Shown here: one piece after another, positions 11,450 through 21,504 of the stretch
Layout: each line of letters begins with the position of its first letter
Position numbering within the stretch: the first letter of the stretch is position 1
Source of the DNA: Zychaea mexicana
Taxonomy: Eukaryota > Mucoromycota > Mucoromycetes > Mucorales > Lichtheimiaceae
Length of the DNA: 64,000 nt
Assembly (NCBI RefSeq): GCF_025766255.1
Contig: NW_026516777.1
Span: 88,973-152,972, forward strand
Direction of reading: 5' to 3'
Notes under the pieces: generated by a model
Told to the model about the DNA's origin: nothing
The model's input: the letters and a program-made list of their open reading frames with translations, nothing else
The model's database searches: none
Program-made: the position numbers and the translations under genes

Positions 11450-12460
11450 ATACTGCCACTTAACGTGACCTATTTCGACGTGTACTTGACTCGGAATGGG
11501 TTCCCAAGTGAAGACGTATATAATCGAGATGTATAATTGATATATATAAACCCAAAGCAGTGGGAAATGAACCTAATATACGGGGTAAGTGTATGTATAT
11601 GTGCGTGTGCGAATTACCTTTGACTCCTCGTACAAGGTGCACAAAGACACGAAGAAAAATATCGAAGATGATGACGTTTCGGTGGCCCCGTCACGCCAAT
11701 GCGCACTGGGACCAAATGCATGCATTCACTCACGCATCCGAGCCCTACGAAGTATCATACTCACCATATCAATCGATGTACGGGCTAGCTTATGTGGGAA
11801 ACAAAGCATGGGCAACGTAAATGATGTAATGCTAATGACCCGCAAAAGAGCACATCATTCAGCGACAACGAGGCGGGTCGGGTAGCTACAGCTCAAGCCA
11901 AGGACGAGGAGCAGAAGTAAAAGCCGAAGATGGCGACATTGCTAGCAGCAGCTGCAAACAATCCTGGGGACGGACGAGCTTTTACAACCAGATGCTTTCG
12001 TCTTTGCAATGATAGTGGTAGACGGCCTAAAGTGTCCCCCGACCGACCAAATATTACGCCTGCAAGCAATAACTACATCCAAGTCCGCCCATCGTCAGCG
12101 GAAACATTTGAATGTGATCGTTTCTTTTTCACATAAGGGAGTCGATCTCTCCAATGGATAATGTTTTAGCAAACGAATCTTTCGGTGCAAAACCTAACTT
12201 CTGTACAAAGCACAACTGGAAGTTCCACTTTGGAAGGATCCAGTGTCGTTGGACTCCAAGGAAGATCGGTTCACCCCTGCCGTGGTAATGACCGGTGATC
12301 AATTTACCTATTCAGTAGCACTATATTTTCCTCGGTTCCAATATAGTTCTCTATTCTTGTAAAAATGTCCACGTTAGGATGGCCATCGAAGGTCAAGAAT
12401 GTTGCATTTTGGCCAATTAAGTGCTGGTCTTTTTTTTGTCGAAGCAAAAGACATTTGAGT
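11450..12460 (+). pseudogene. Decayed duplicate of the Rieske-domain gene
   Basis: The sequence follows the Rieske gene in order. About 11450-11514 matches its exon 5, and 11555-11650 its GC-AG intron and the start of exon 6 (TTGACTCCTCGTACAAGG). About 12000-12135 matches the start of the Rieske domain (GAATGTGATCG), and 12200-12420 the end plus the putative last intron and exon (GGTGATCAATTT, GTCAAGAATG). The CPH cluster codons are destroyed (TGTCCACAT replaced by a T run and shifted frame), the AGC-serine tract is lost, and stops interrupt several frames. Homology continues past 12300, the position matching the first stop of the intact gene. That supports the extra last exon there, or duplication of the 3' UTR as well. 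Confidence 0.75.
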
Positions 12461-12785
12461 TTCGTGTAACGTACATCTTAGCTGGACCACAAATCGTTGG
12501 TCAATGTGGGGCAACCTAATACTGCTCACTCATTATTAATATTTTCATTACACATGCACATTGTTTAGAAAGAAAAATCTTCTGAGTCGCTGTCCAGGCG
12601 CTGACATGAGGAAAGGTCTGGCTCGTTAGCTTTTCCTTTTGGTAATTTATTTACCCATGGTCGTTTCCTATTATCCCCTTCATGCACTTGGTTTTTTTAG
12701 CTTCTTTAGCCTAGTCAGTAAAAATTCCCACCCCGTTAAGCTGCTAAAATTTTACAAGCCTAATTTTTTGCTTCCCTGCTCTCCC
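12461..12785. other. Intergenic, no gene seen
   Basis: AT-rich spacer. The word TTCCCACCCCGT near 12726 recurs at about 18422, and as TTCCCACCCCAC at about 17914, so the duplicated promoter unit of the sugar transporters may begin here. Confidence 0.4.
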
Positions 12786-13215
12786 ATATGACGACATCCG
12801 GATTGACGTGACACAGTGCCTTTCCCTCTGGGAAAAGTACCGGTATATTTCGCACGACAGCATCCACTCATCTCTTGATAAATCTATCATTTCAGAGATA
12901 TGGAAAGCTCCGCTTATCTTCATCAGCTAGCTGTGATAAGATATATGGCTCGAAGTCTAGTAAATTGGGAGGAGAAAAGAAGCTGTGGCAACAGTGGGGG
13001 CAACAGTGGTAATAGTAGTACTACGTACAAGGGTGATACCCCGCCACACGCGCATATGTCGCAGAGTTTACCGGTTCGCGGGGCTGTACCGAATGAGAGT
13101 GTAGTTTTCCTGGAATGTGAATACAGATCGAGTGGACGAATCACATGTACCTATTCCGACTGGTGTACAGGTATACTCAAAGTAGCACGTACTTTAGAGC
13201 CCGCCCAGGTATAAA
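12786..13215 (+). promoter_or_regulatory. Promoter block of sugar transporter copy 1 (duplicated)
   Basis: This block matches the region 18473-18867 upstream of the second transporter, although it is non-coding. Shared elements in the same order are ATGACGACAT, TGACGTG(A/T)CACAG (bZIP/CRE-like core at 12804-12809), GGGAAAAGTACCGGTATA, and a pair of GATA sites (TTATC at 12914-12918, GATAAG at 12935-12940). A final GCCCGCCCAGGTATAAA carries the TATA box. A short frame (12900-13214) runs through part of it but is not preserved in the other copy. Confidence 0.65.
13210..13215 (+). promoter_or_regulatory. TATA box, sugar transporter copy 1
   Basis: TATAAA within GCCCGCCCAGGTATAAA, 135 nt before the start codon. 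The same 17-nt context is conserved before the paralogue. Confidence 0.7.
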
Positions 13216-13349
13216 TGGCTGGCCATCTTGCAACGTCGCCTTTTTTTTGCACAGAATCTTTTATCTTATCATTATCTCGGTTCGATATCCAGATTAACAG
13301 CTACGACGATACCATATATTACACTTAACCTACCTTATTTGTTATAATA

Positions 13350-15372
13350 ATGGTCAAAGACAATCCTCACAACCGGTCTGAGGAGCTTGGATTCCCTGTG
13401 TACATGACATTGTGTGCCGTAGTAGCAGCACTTTCAGGATTCAATGTCGGTTGGCATATTAGTAAGTCAAATCCTCCAAACTGTTCTTGGTTCGAACGTC
13501 TTTCGCTCTTCTTTTGCTTATTATCTATGTTTGTGTTGTAACAATTAGGTGTTCCCAACATGCCACAAGAAACAATCATGAATTGCGAGGGCATTGATCC
13601 TGATTACAGCAGCGTTCTCCCTGGATGTTTACCGATGAGCAGCTTCACTTGGTAAGCATTTCACTACTTACCACTATTTCCTCATACTTTTCGCCATTGA
13701 TCAACATAACTAATGTCTAAATTGGATCTATCACTAGGGTAAATCATTTGATCTGATCAGTTTTGTCAGAATTTCGAAATTTTGATATCTGCGAAACAAA
13801 TTCAGCTAACAATAACATAACGAACGAAAAAAAAAATAACAGGGCTACACAGTTGGTGCTTTCGCTCTTGGTGGTCTTGTCGGTAGTTTGGCTACTATGT
13901 ATTTCAACGTATGGTTTGGTCGCCGCATGAACATTATCATTTCTTGCTGCTGGTTCATTTTTGGCGGTATCTTATCTGCTTGTGCAGTCAACATTGGCAT
14001 GGTACGTACTACATGAAACCGAAAATATACCGGGTATTTTTTATGCGCATGTCAAACCCTTTTATGGTCTTTAACACTGATACACGTGATACGATTCGTC
14101 CTATTATCATTTTGCTTCTATAGTACTCAGTAGGACGTGCGCTTGTTGGTTTCGGTTCAGGCATGGCTGGTTCCTCTGTTGCAATCTACGTTTCCGAAAT
14201 CTCAACAAAGTCAAGTCGTGGTGCCCTCGGCAGCGTTTTCGAATTTTTCCTAAACCTTGGTATTCTTTTGACCCAAGTTGCCGGTCGTTATATGAAAGAT
14301 GCTGGTGTTTGGCGTATGCTGTGGGGCATACCTACCATCATTGCCGCCATCCAGCTCCTTTTGATGGTGTTCTTCAACGTCGAATGCCCCCGCCGTCTGT
14401 GTGCTGATGGTAAAACCGAGCAGGCCAGAGAAGCTATGCAACGACTCCGAAAAGGTGCCGATATTACGTATGAATTCCAGAATCTATTGGATGCTCGACA
14501 GCGTGAAGTGGAATCCAACATGAAGAAGATGTCTATTCTTGATATCATTCTCGTCAAGGACCGTCATATCACCTGGAACACTATCATCGTAATGATGTTA
14601 CAGGCCTATAACCAAGTTGGTGGTATTGGTCCATTGTCAGGTACGCAACCAAACCAAAATCAGCATCTTTCTACTTATGATAGTCTCAGCAATACAGACA
14701 TGGAGAATGTAATAACTCATCCTAATTTAATCTACTATAGTTTATGCTGTCGGCTTCCTCGCCAGTGTTTTCAACAATGACTATGAGCTTGCCAGCAACA
14801 TCTCACTTGCTAACGCTACTGGCAAAATCGTCGCCACGCTTATTTGTGTCATCACGTTGCAGAAGGTCGGCCGCAGACCCTACATGCTTATTTCAACGAT
14901 GGGTATGACCATTTCCTGTATCTTTATTGTTATCGGTTCCGTGCTTGGTGACCATCTTGGCCCACTCGTGATTACTGGCGCTCTCCTGTTTACGTTTACG
15001 TATGCCATGGGCTGTGGCACGATTCCATGGCTCATCGCCCCTGAGATGTTGCCATTGCACGCTCTCCCACCTGGCTCCGCTTTGGGTTGCGCTTCCAACT
15101 GGCTGTTCAATTTCCTTATCAACACCCTTTGGCCACAGCAGCACGAAAATCTCGGCAATTACAGTTTTACCGTCTTTGCAGCAATCAACTTTGTCGGCTT
15201 CGTCTTCTTCTATCTGTTCCAGCCCGAGACTGGTCATAGAGATCTTGACCAAAAGCACGGCGGCGAGAAAGAAGATGACGTTGAAACTCCTGGTACGGCT
15301 GGTTCGTCCAACTCGCTCTCTGATACCGATCCCAAATCCGAAAAGGTACAGCATATTGAAGAGGCCAAGTAA
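13350..15372 (+). CDS. MFS sugar transporter, copy 1 (507 aa)
   Basis: A twelve-helix major-facilitator sugar/H+ symporter of the GLUT-like superfamily, in the plasma membrane; the substrate cannot be read from sequence. Exons are 13350-13461, 13549-13651, a one-nucleotide exon at 13738, 13843-14001, 14124-14640 and 14741-15372. Family features are FTWG followed by the VGAFALGGLVGSL helix, GRALVGFGSGMAGSSVAIYVSEIS, VECPRRLCADGK (in place of PESPRWL), GGIGPLSVYAVGFL, KVGRRP and IPWLIAPEMLP. A Ser/Asp-rich cytosolic tail follows the PETGHRDLDQ end of the last helix. The tiny exon is needed to complete the Trp codon before the third coding block; without it the frame shifts. The gene is a tandem paralogue of 18992-21015 with the same intron positions. 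The poly(A) signal is probably at 15760. Confidence 0.93.
13738..13738 (+). other. One-nucleotide exon, copy 1
   Basis: A single G between the acceptor TCACTAG and the donor GTAAATC. Exon 2 ends TG (phase 2) and the next coding block begins GGC TAC ACA, so one G is required to read Trp-Gly, the residues expected in this family. It splits a 191-nt gap into introns of 86 and 104 nt, the usual size here. The paralogue has the identical arrangement at 19385. Confidence 0.75.
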
Positions 15373-17510
15373 TTGCCCTTAATGATACGAGAACAAGAAG
15401 AATAAGTTTACCGATATACTAGTAGACCTCTCCTTGAACACGTTTTTCTCTCCAAAACTAGTCCATTTATAATTATTTGTAAAGAGAACAACCCAAAAAT
15501 CACTTTCATCATCCCAGTTCCCATCTCTTTTTTCCCCTCGTTTCCGCTATTAGTTAGTAATAGTTTGCTATACTTGTATATTTGTTATAGTGTATGTATG
15601 ATAGCCCTTATCTTTTTTATCTTTTCGTTTCCCACACAAACATCACATCTTTTACTCACTTTTTCCTATTTCTTTTTCTGTTCTACCTTCGTATTCCCTT
15701 TTATACCTCCTTGAGAAAAAAGACATATATACTTACCCTAATGTATTCTGTGTCATTGCAATAAAAATTGTGACTACACCCATTCTCTCTACCGTCATTT
15801 CCATCAACTGACAACGATTGACTTATTATATATACCGCGCCTGTCGTTGGTGCTCGTGAGTACAAATTACGCCTATCATTACTTATGATATAGACTTGGT
15901 CAGCACGGCAGTATGCAAAGGAGACTCCTCTGCATGTTCGACTTGGTTAGACAAGCAAATTTAAAAACCCGTAACGCGTTAGTGCCAAATTGTAATGCTT
16001 TTTCCCGGGGTTCTTTCGGTGGCCTCCTCGCACATAACAGCAACAGCAAACTAATTACTGATGCATTACTGCTGGTGCCAGAGCTTGAAATAGGATGTAG
16101 TATATAGTGAAGCTGAATTTGTGCCTGCATAAAGCTCTTTGTATTCTGTTATGGCGTAAATTACATTAGATAGTTTTGAAAAAAAAAGTTTTTTTTCTGA
16201 GTATATAAAAGCACTGATTAGCTTTAACCCATTCGACACCGAAACGCCGCACCTCGGTCCGTAGATAACGTTGGGTTGATATCCATTAGCAGCTGCATTT
16301 TGAAACTGGGTTTCAGATGCTTCTGGATCCAGAAAATCCATAATTCCAATGAATAATCATTTATTTTTGCAGCACATCCTTTTAAGTTCCTATTGTTCAA
16401 TATCAATCTTCACAAATAGCGCCGTAACTTTTTGGGAGAGCGATGAACTAGGGGCACAATTCACGATCAGAAACTACTATTATATCACTCAGCTTCATAT
16501 TACGTACTGCCCTGTATCCATAGTAGCAGTGTATTGACGTAGGCGGCTTCAAATACCAAGCTAGCGGTGGCACGGGGCGCGCCGATAAGACTATATTATA
16601 GAGGAATGGTAAGTAGTAATCGCTCCTTTGTTGGACGAAGGAGAATTCGACTTCGGTCGTGTTTCTACCATAAGAAGGCAGTACGATGAATGTTGGGCGC
16701 ATCCTTTTAACGTTCAAAAACCTAATGGGAAAACACAACTAAATGCGCGACCATAAGTAGCGCGTGTCGGGGCTGAGTACACCCAGGCGATTGCTTGGCG
16801 GTGTTGGGTAAATGAGTACGTCTGTAGATCCATTGTATGGTACGAGCAGCAGTACTACTTGACTTTAGGGTAAACGGATGCATACTAGATGATGACAATA
16901 GCTGCTATCATACATGTATCATAACGAAGAAGATGATGCTAGGCCAAAATGACCGGCAAAACTTATTGGTTCTTACTCATGATGGTAATATTCGGGCACG
17001 TCCTACTATGATTACTGAAGTTTCTTGTGCATGAGCTTTGACAGCACCCAGGCATTGGCGGAGCGGAAGTTAACGAGTGATTCTTTTTTTAAAACAGTGT
17101 GATTCAAATGCGTTCTCCGACATGTTAAAACGAAAGGCAGGCTTCGTCATCTACTCCCTCACCCACTACTTCCGCTTGTTTGTTGATGTGATCTGAGCGG
17201 GTTGCTGTTGTAAAGATTAATATGTGCACGTTTCCCGGAAAGAATCCATATATAGCTCTTTAAAAGCAACAGTCGTTGCTCACTTATAACAAAAGGGCTT
17301 CTTCTGACAATTTGGCTTTGTGACAGGGGTACAGTATTCGGTGAAACATGATGTGCACTGGTATCCAAGGAGTTATCTATATCAATTGTACCTTGACATG
17401 TGCACTTGGATATCTGAAACGACGATTGCTATGTAACGTTTGAAGTTGGGCATCCACCCATCATCTGATGAAAGCTACGAAATATACTGTTGATATAGCG
17501 GTAGAATCCA
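15373..17510. other. 3' region of copy 1 and gene-poor DNA
   Basis: 15373 to about 15780 is CT-rich 3' UTR ending near the AATAAA at 15760-15765. From about 15830 to 17510 there are only short frames (for example 15913-16107 + and 16066-16341 -) without recognisable domains. The stretch near 16270-16300 weakly resembles 44560-44590 and could be an old repeat. No terminal inverted repeats were found. Confidence 0.4.
15760..15765 (+). terminator. Polyadenylation signal, sugar transporter copy 1
   Basis: AATAAA, 388 nt after the stop codon. The context CAATAAAAAT is also found 329 nt after the stop of the paralogue. Confidence 0.55.
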
Positions 17511-17587
17511 ATGGCCAGCGCACTTAAAAAAGCCTCTGCATCGGTTTTTGATGAAAGTTCCGTACAGCAGGTGTACGAGGCTGTTAG
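17511..17587 (+). pseudogene. Orphan first exon (25 codons), gene fragment
   Basis: ATG opens a clean 25-codon frame (MASALKKASASVFDES...) that ends in phase 2 exactly at a consensus GTAAGTG donor. It looks like a genuine 5' exon with an amphipathic N-terminus, but no continuing exon is recognisable before the next gene's promoter. I cannot name a family. It is probably a truncated copy, or the start of a short gene with unseen exons. Confidence 0.3.
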
Positions 17588-18472
17588 GTAAGTGTTTCAT
17601 TGGGTATCGCTGGTTGCACTTGTTTATTGAGCAATAAATCCATTACAAGTAATAAAAAACCTTATTATCCAATACGAACGACAAGCCTGTGGGCATCATC
17701 CTGGCACATCGTACTTTTACCCCATCTTTTAAAATGACAAATCCGGAAAGAGTAACTTTTTGTTTTCTTGGCCACGCTAGTTGTTTTTGGAACGAGCGGT
17801 TTGCCCACAAGTGCATAAAAAAGGCAACGTATTTCTTTGAAAAGCTGCGGATATAGTGGCCGCTTGGATATATTTGCTACTTCTTATGGACACATTTCAC
17901 TATAAGTGGGCCTTTTCCCACCCCACCTTTTTATGAACTGGTGAATCTATTCCTTATAGCGACAATTCCATTGCAGAACGATGCAGTTTTTGGCTCGAAT
18001 GAGATGATTTAGTAGATAGCAATATCATACTGACAACCTGACCTGCCCCATCTTTTCATTTACCATACATGCCACTTGCATACGAGGGCTTCTTAAAAAT
18101 GTGGCACTCAATTATATGAAACCTAGACACTGCTAGTATTGCTCTGAGTCACAAAAAACGTCCATTGTATATTCTTTTACCCGTACGCTTTTCTTTTAGC
18201 TTGGGACGATGAGAAAGAGCAACGATTCTGATAGCAACTTTGTCTCCCACAGTCACTTCCTTTTCTCGTGTAAGAGAAAATAAACGTTCTTGCACGGAAA
18301 ATAGACTATCTTGAAAAGTTCGAAAAAGTAGAGATATAACTACATTTATGGAAGAATAAAGAGAATCTCAGGTTTTTAGTTTTACTGCAAATGTCCATTT
18401 GTCTGGGCAACAAGTGTGCCTTTTCCCACCCCGTAATTTTTTATGGATAATTTTTCTTTTAAGCGCGTGTTC
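17588..18472. other. Spacer between tandem sugar transporters
   Basis: No gene is seen. The word CCTTTTCCCACCCC occurs twice (about 17911 and 18419), suggesting that part of the upstream promoter region was duplicated once more. An ORF at 18399-18626 overlaps the conserved promoter block and is not preserved in the other copy. Confidence 0.4.
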
Positions 18473-18867
18473 GTATGACGACATGAGATCTGACGTGTCA
18501 CAGCACATCCCTCACTGGGAAAAGTACCGGTATAATTCACACGACGCTACACATCACGATCTCTTCGAGCTGGCCAAAGAGAAGTTCGACAATGAGGAAA
18601 AATATATCGCCATGGTGGCTGTATAAAGTGCCAAAGTTCCGCTTATCTCCTTCTGCGTGATAAGATAACAAACTTGCTAGAAAAGAAGTGGCGGTACATA
18701 GAGAAGTATATGTGAGTGCTCGAGCAACGTGGGTCGTGGGGGGCCAACACCATAACGGGTGGCGGGGGTGCCAATATACTATGTAGATGGACGAATCACA
18801 TGTGGTTATTCGGAGTGTACTGGTATACTCAAAGTAGCAAGTACTTGGCAGCCCGCCCAGGTATAAA
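18473..18867 (+). promoter_or_regulatory. Promoter block of sugar transporter copy 2 (duplicated)
   Basis: The counterpart of 12786-13215, with the same ordered elements: ATGACGACAT, TGACGTGTCACAG (core 18491-18496), GGGAAAAGTACCGGTATAA, TTATC at 18643-18647, GATAAG at 18659-18664, and GCCCGCCCAGGTATAAA. Conservation of these short words amid diverged sequence suggests regulatory function. Confidence 0.65.
18862..18867 (+). promoter_or_regulatory. TATA box, sugar transporter copy 2
   Basis: TATAAA, 125 nt before the start codon, in the same 17-nt context as copy 1. It is followed by a second conserved leader segment (CTTATCGTTATCTCGGTTTA). Confidence 0.7.
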
Positions 18868-18991
18868 ATGCTGGCATCTTTTTTACATTTTTGCTTTTTA
18901 AAACAAATCTTATCGTTATCTCGGTTTAATATCCGGATTTCTCCTCTTCTGAAAGCTTGTAAACAAGTGTCACTACCCTATTTGTATACCA

Positions 18992-21015
18992 ATGGTCAAT
19001 CAAAATCCCCATAACCGGTCCGAGGATCTTGGATTTCCTCTATACATGACATTTTGCGCCGTGATAGCTGCTCTGTCAGGCTTAAATGTTGGATGGCATA
19101 TCAGTAAGTGACAAGATCCTGATTACTAACGTTTAGTTTCCGCTTCTTATACTGCCTTGATTTTTGCTTATCATCTAAATCTCTATCACCATGACAATTA
19201 GGTGTACCCAACATGCCACAGCAAGTAATCATCGGCTGTACCGAAGGCACTGAATATTTCAGTGGTCTTCCTTCTTGCTTACCAATGACCGAATTTACTT
19301 GGTAAGGCACTCTTCTTATTGACTTCGTCGTAATGGCAGCTTATTTTTGACTTATCTTCTGACTTGTTTTACATTTTTTTACAGGGTAAATGATTGAATA
19401 GATAAACATCTATTGAGAAATAGAGACTGTGGTCTATATAATATTTGACTTTCTTTGTCACTGACGAGTATCGATAATCTCGTTAAATATTAGGGCTTCA
19501 CCGTTGGCGCTTTCGCTCTTGGTGGTCTCGTAGGCAGTCTGGCTACTACCTATCTCAACCTCTGGTTCGGTCGTCGCCTCAACATTATGATTTCCTGCGG
19601 CTGGTTCATTCTTGGCGGCATCTTATCTGCTGTATCAATCAATATCGGCATGGTACGACTCGCAAACATAGACAGAAAGAGAAAGACGTCTCCTTTTGTC
19701 AATACGCGTCGGTTTCCATTTTTTTCGTTCTTTCTGAACTCTAGATTTATGTAGTACTCTGTTGGTCGCGCCTTTGTCGGCATCGGTGCCGGTATGTGCG
19801 GTTCCTCGGTCGCTATCTACGTCTCAGAAATCTCAACAAAAAAGAGTCGTGGTGCCCTTGGTAGTTTGTTTGAGCTCTTTCTGAACCTCGGTATTCTCTT
19901 GACTCAAGTCGCTGGTCGCTATATGAGCTATCCTCCCGTTTGGCGTGTACTCTGGGCTATCCCTACCATCATTGCCGCCATCCAACTTTTCATGTTGCTT
20001 TTCCTTACTGTGGAATGTCCCCGTCGCTTGTGTGCTGACGGCAAAGCTGACAAGGCCCGAGACTCCCTGCGACGTCTTCGCAAAGGTGCCGACATCGATA
20101 ACGAATTCCAAGCTCTTTTGGATGCCCGTCAGCGCGAAGTCGACTCTGGTTCTAAGAAAATGTCTATCCTTGACATTATCCTCGTCAAGAACAGAACAAT
20201 TACCTGGAATGTTATCATCGTCATGGTTTTGCAGGCCTCTAACCAGATTGGTGGTATTGGTCCCATGTCAGGTAAATACATTACTACATCCTTTGCTGGC
20301 TTATTGTTATTTCTAGATGTAATTTCGCTAATAACGCAAATGTTTATCAATTGTTCCAGTCTACTCTGTCGGTTTCCTTTCCAAGATCTTTGGTGGTGAC
20401 GTTGAACTAGCAACAAACATTTCCCTCGCAAATGCCACTGCCAATATTGTCGCCACCTTCATTTCCGTCATCACTATGCATAAAGTTGGCCGCAAGGGCT
20501 TCATGATGATTTCAACGTTGGGTATGACCATTGCTTCCGTTTTCCTCGTTATTGGTTCCGCAGCCGACGATGGAACCCAACGTCTCGCACCACTTAGCAT
20601 TACTGCCGCCATTCTCTTCACCTTCACCTACAGTATGGGCTGTGGTGTCATTCCATGGCTTATTGCTCCCGAACTTATTCCTCTCGTCGCTCTACCCCCC
20701 GGTTCCGCATTGGGCAACGCTTCGAACTGGCTGTTCAACTTTGTAATTAATACCGTTTGGCCCTATCAGGACGCCAACCTCGGCGACTACAGCTTCACTG
20801 TCTTTGCCGCTATCAACTTTTTGCTTTTCCTGTTCGTGGTCTTGTGCATGCCCGAGACCACACATAGAGACCTTGACCAACAAAAACATCAGAAATCCAA
20901 CGAAATTGAGGAGGCCCACGGCTCGGCTGGCTCGTCCGACGGCAGCAATAATTCGTTTTCTGACGATACCGATCGCAAGGTTCAGAAAATTGATCACATC
21001 GAGGATGCACATTAG
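18992..21015 (+). CDS. MFS sugar transporter, copy 2 (514 aa)
   Basis: Paralogue of the upstream transporter along its whole length, with the same twelve-helix MFS architecture and plasma-membrane location expected. Exons are 18992-19103, 19202-19301, a one-nucleotide exon at 19385, 19494-19652, 19755-20271 and 20360-21015. Exons 1, 4 and 5 have exactly the same lengths as in copy 1 (112, 159 and 517 nt). Motifs are GRAFVGIGAGMCGSSVAIYV, VECPRRLCADGK, NQIGGIGPMSVYSVGFL, GCGVIPWLIAPELIP and PETTHRDLDQ, with a longer Ser/Asn-rich acidic tail. Substitutions lie mainly in loops and the tail, so both copies look functional. It ends tail-to-tail with the dehydratase gene, with 489 nt between stop codons. 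Confidence 0.93.
19385..19385 (+). other. One-nucleotide exon, copy 2
   Basis: A single G between the acceptor TTTTTTTACAG and the donor GTAAATG. Exon 2 ends TG and the following exon begins GGC TTC ACC, so the G completes Trp. Flanking introns would be 83 and 108 nt, matching 86 and 104 nt in copy 1. Intron sequences have otherwise diverged, yet AG-G-GTAAAT is preserved. Confidence 0.75.
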
Positions 21016-21504
21016 AAAAACACCCCTTGCTAATACATCCTCTTTGTGTTTGTAGTAAAACTCAAAATTACTTTCACTATCTCTATCTTTACTTTCTTCT
21101 CTTACCCCGTTACCTCTTCTTTTTCTTTGTATATTGATAGTGCTGTATCATAGCTCTTTGTTTATCTTCCTTCTCTTCCATTCTAGTACTCCACCTGTTC
21201 TCCTTCCCTTTCAAATGTCCTTTCTTTTATCCTCTATCTCATATCTCTAACTCAAATACCTTCGTCTCTCTCGCCCCCTTTATTCCGTCTACTGCGCCAT
21301 GAACAACGACGTACACGTCTACTATTTATACTAGGTCCTCATCAATAAAAATGATACCTAATATTGCACCTGTTCCACCCCTGTTTATCCAACATTAATT
21401 CGTCTCAGGTCTGTATTACTGCTATTGCTATTGTCATTAACCATTTTTTCAATTATTAACAAATTTTTCTTCCAGGGGAACGGAAATAAAAAGCGTAAAG
21501 ACGA
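21016..21504. other. Convergent 3' intergenic region
   Basis: CT-rich 3' UTR of the second transporter, with AATAAA at 21344-21349, and the 3' end of the dehydratase gene on the other strand. No gene is seen. Confidence 0.5.
21344..21349 (+). terminator. Polyadenylation signal, sugar transporter copy 2
   Basis: AATAAA within CAATAAAAATGAT, similar in context to the signal after copy 1. Confidence 0.55.

Noticed and set aside
12900..13214. A 104-codon ORF before sugar transporter copy 1
   Set aside because: It runs through the GATA sites and TATA context of the promoter and is not conserved in the paralogous region.
13652..13842. A single intron joining sugar transporter exon 2 directly to the following exon
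   Set aside because: With canonical GT-AG ends the frame shifts by one and the VGAFALGGLVGSL helix is lost. Keeping frame would need TA-AG or GT-CA ends in both paralogues, whereas a one-base exon uses canonical sites in both.
18399..18626. A 75-codon ORF before sugar transporter copy 2
   Set aside because: It overlaps the conserved promoter block. The homologous region before copy 1 does not preserve the frame, and conservation is in short non-coding words.
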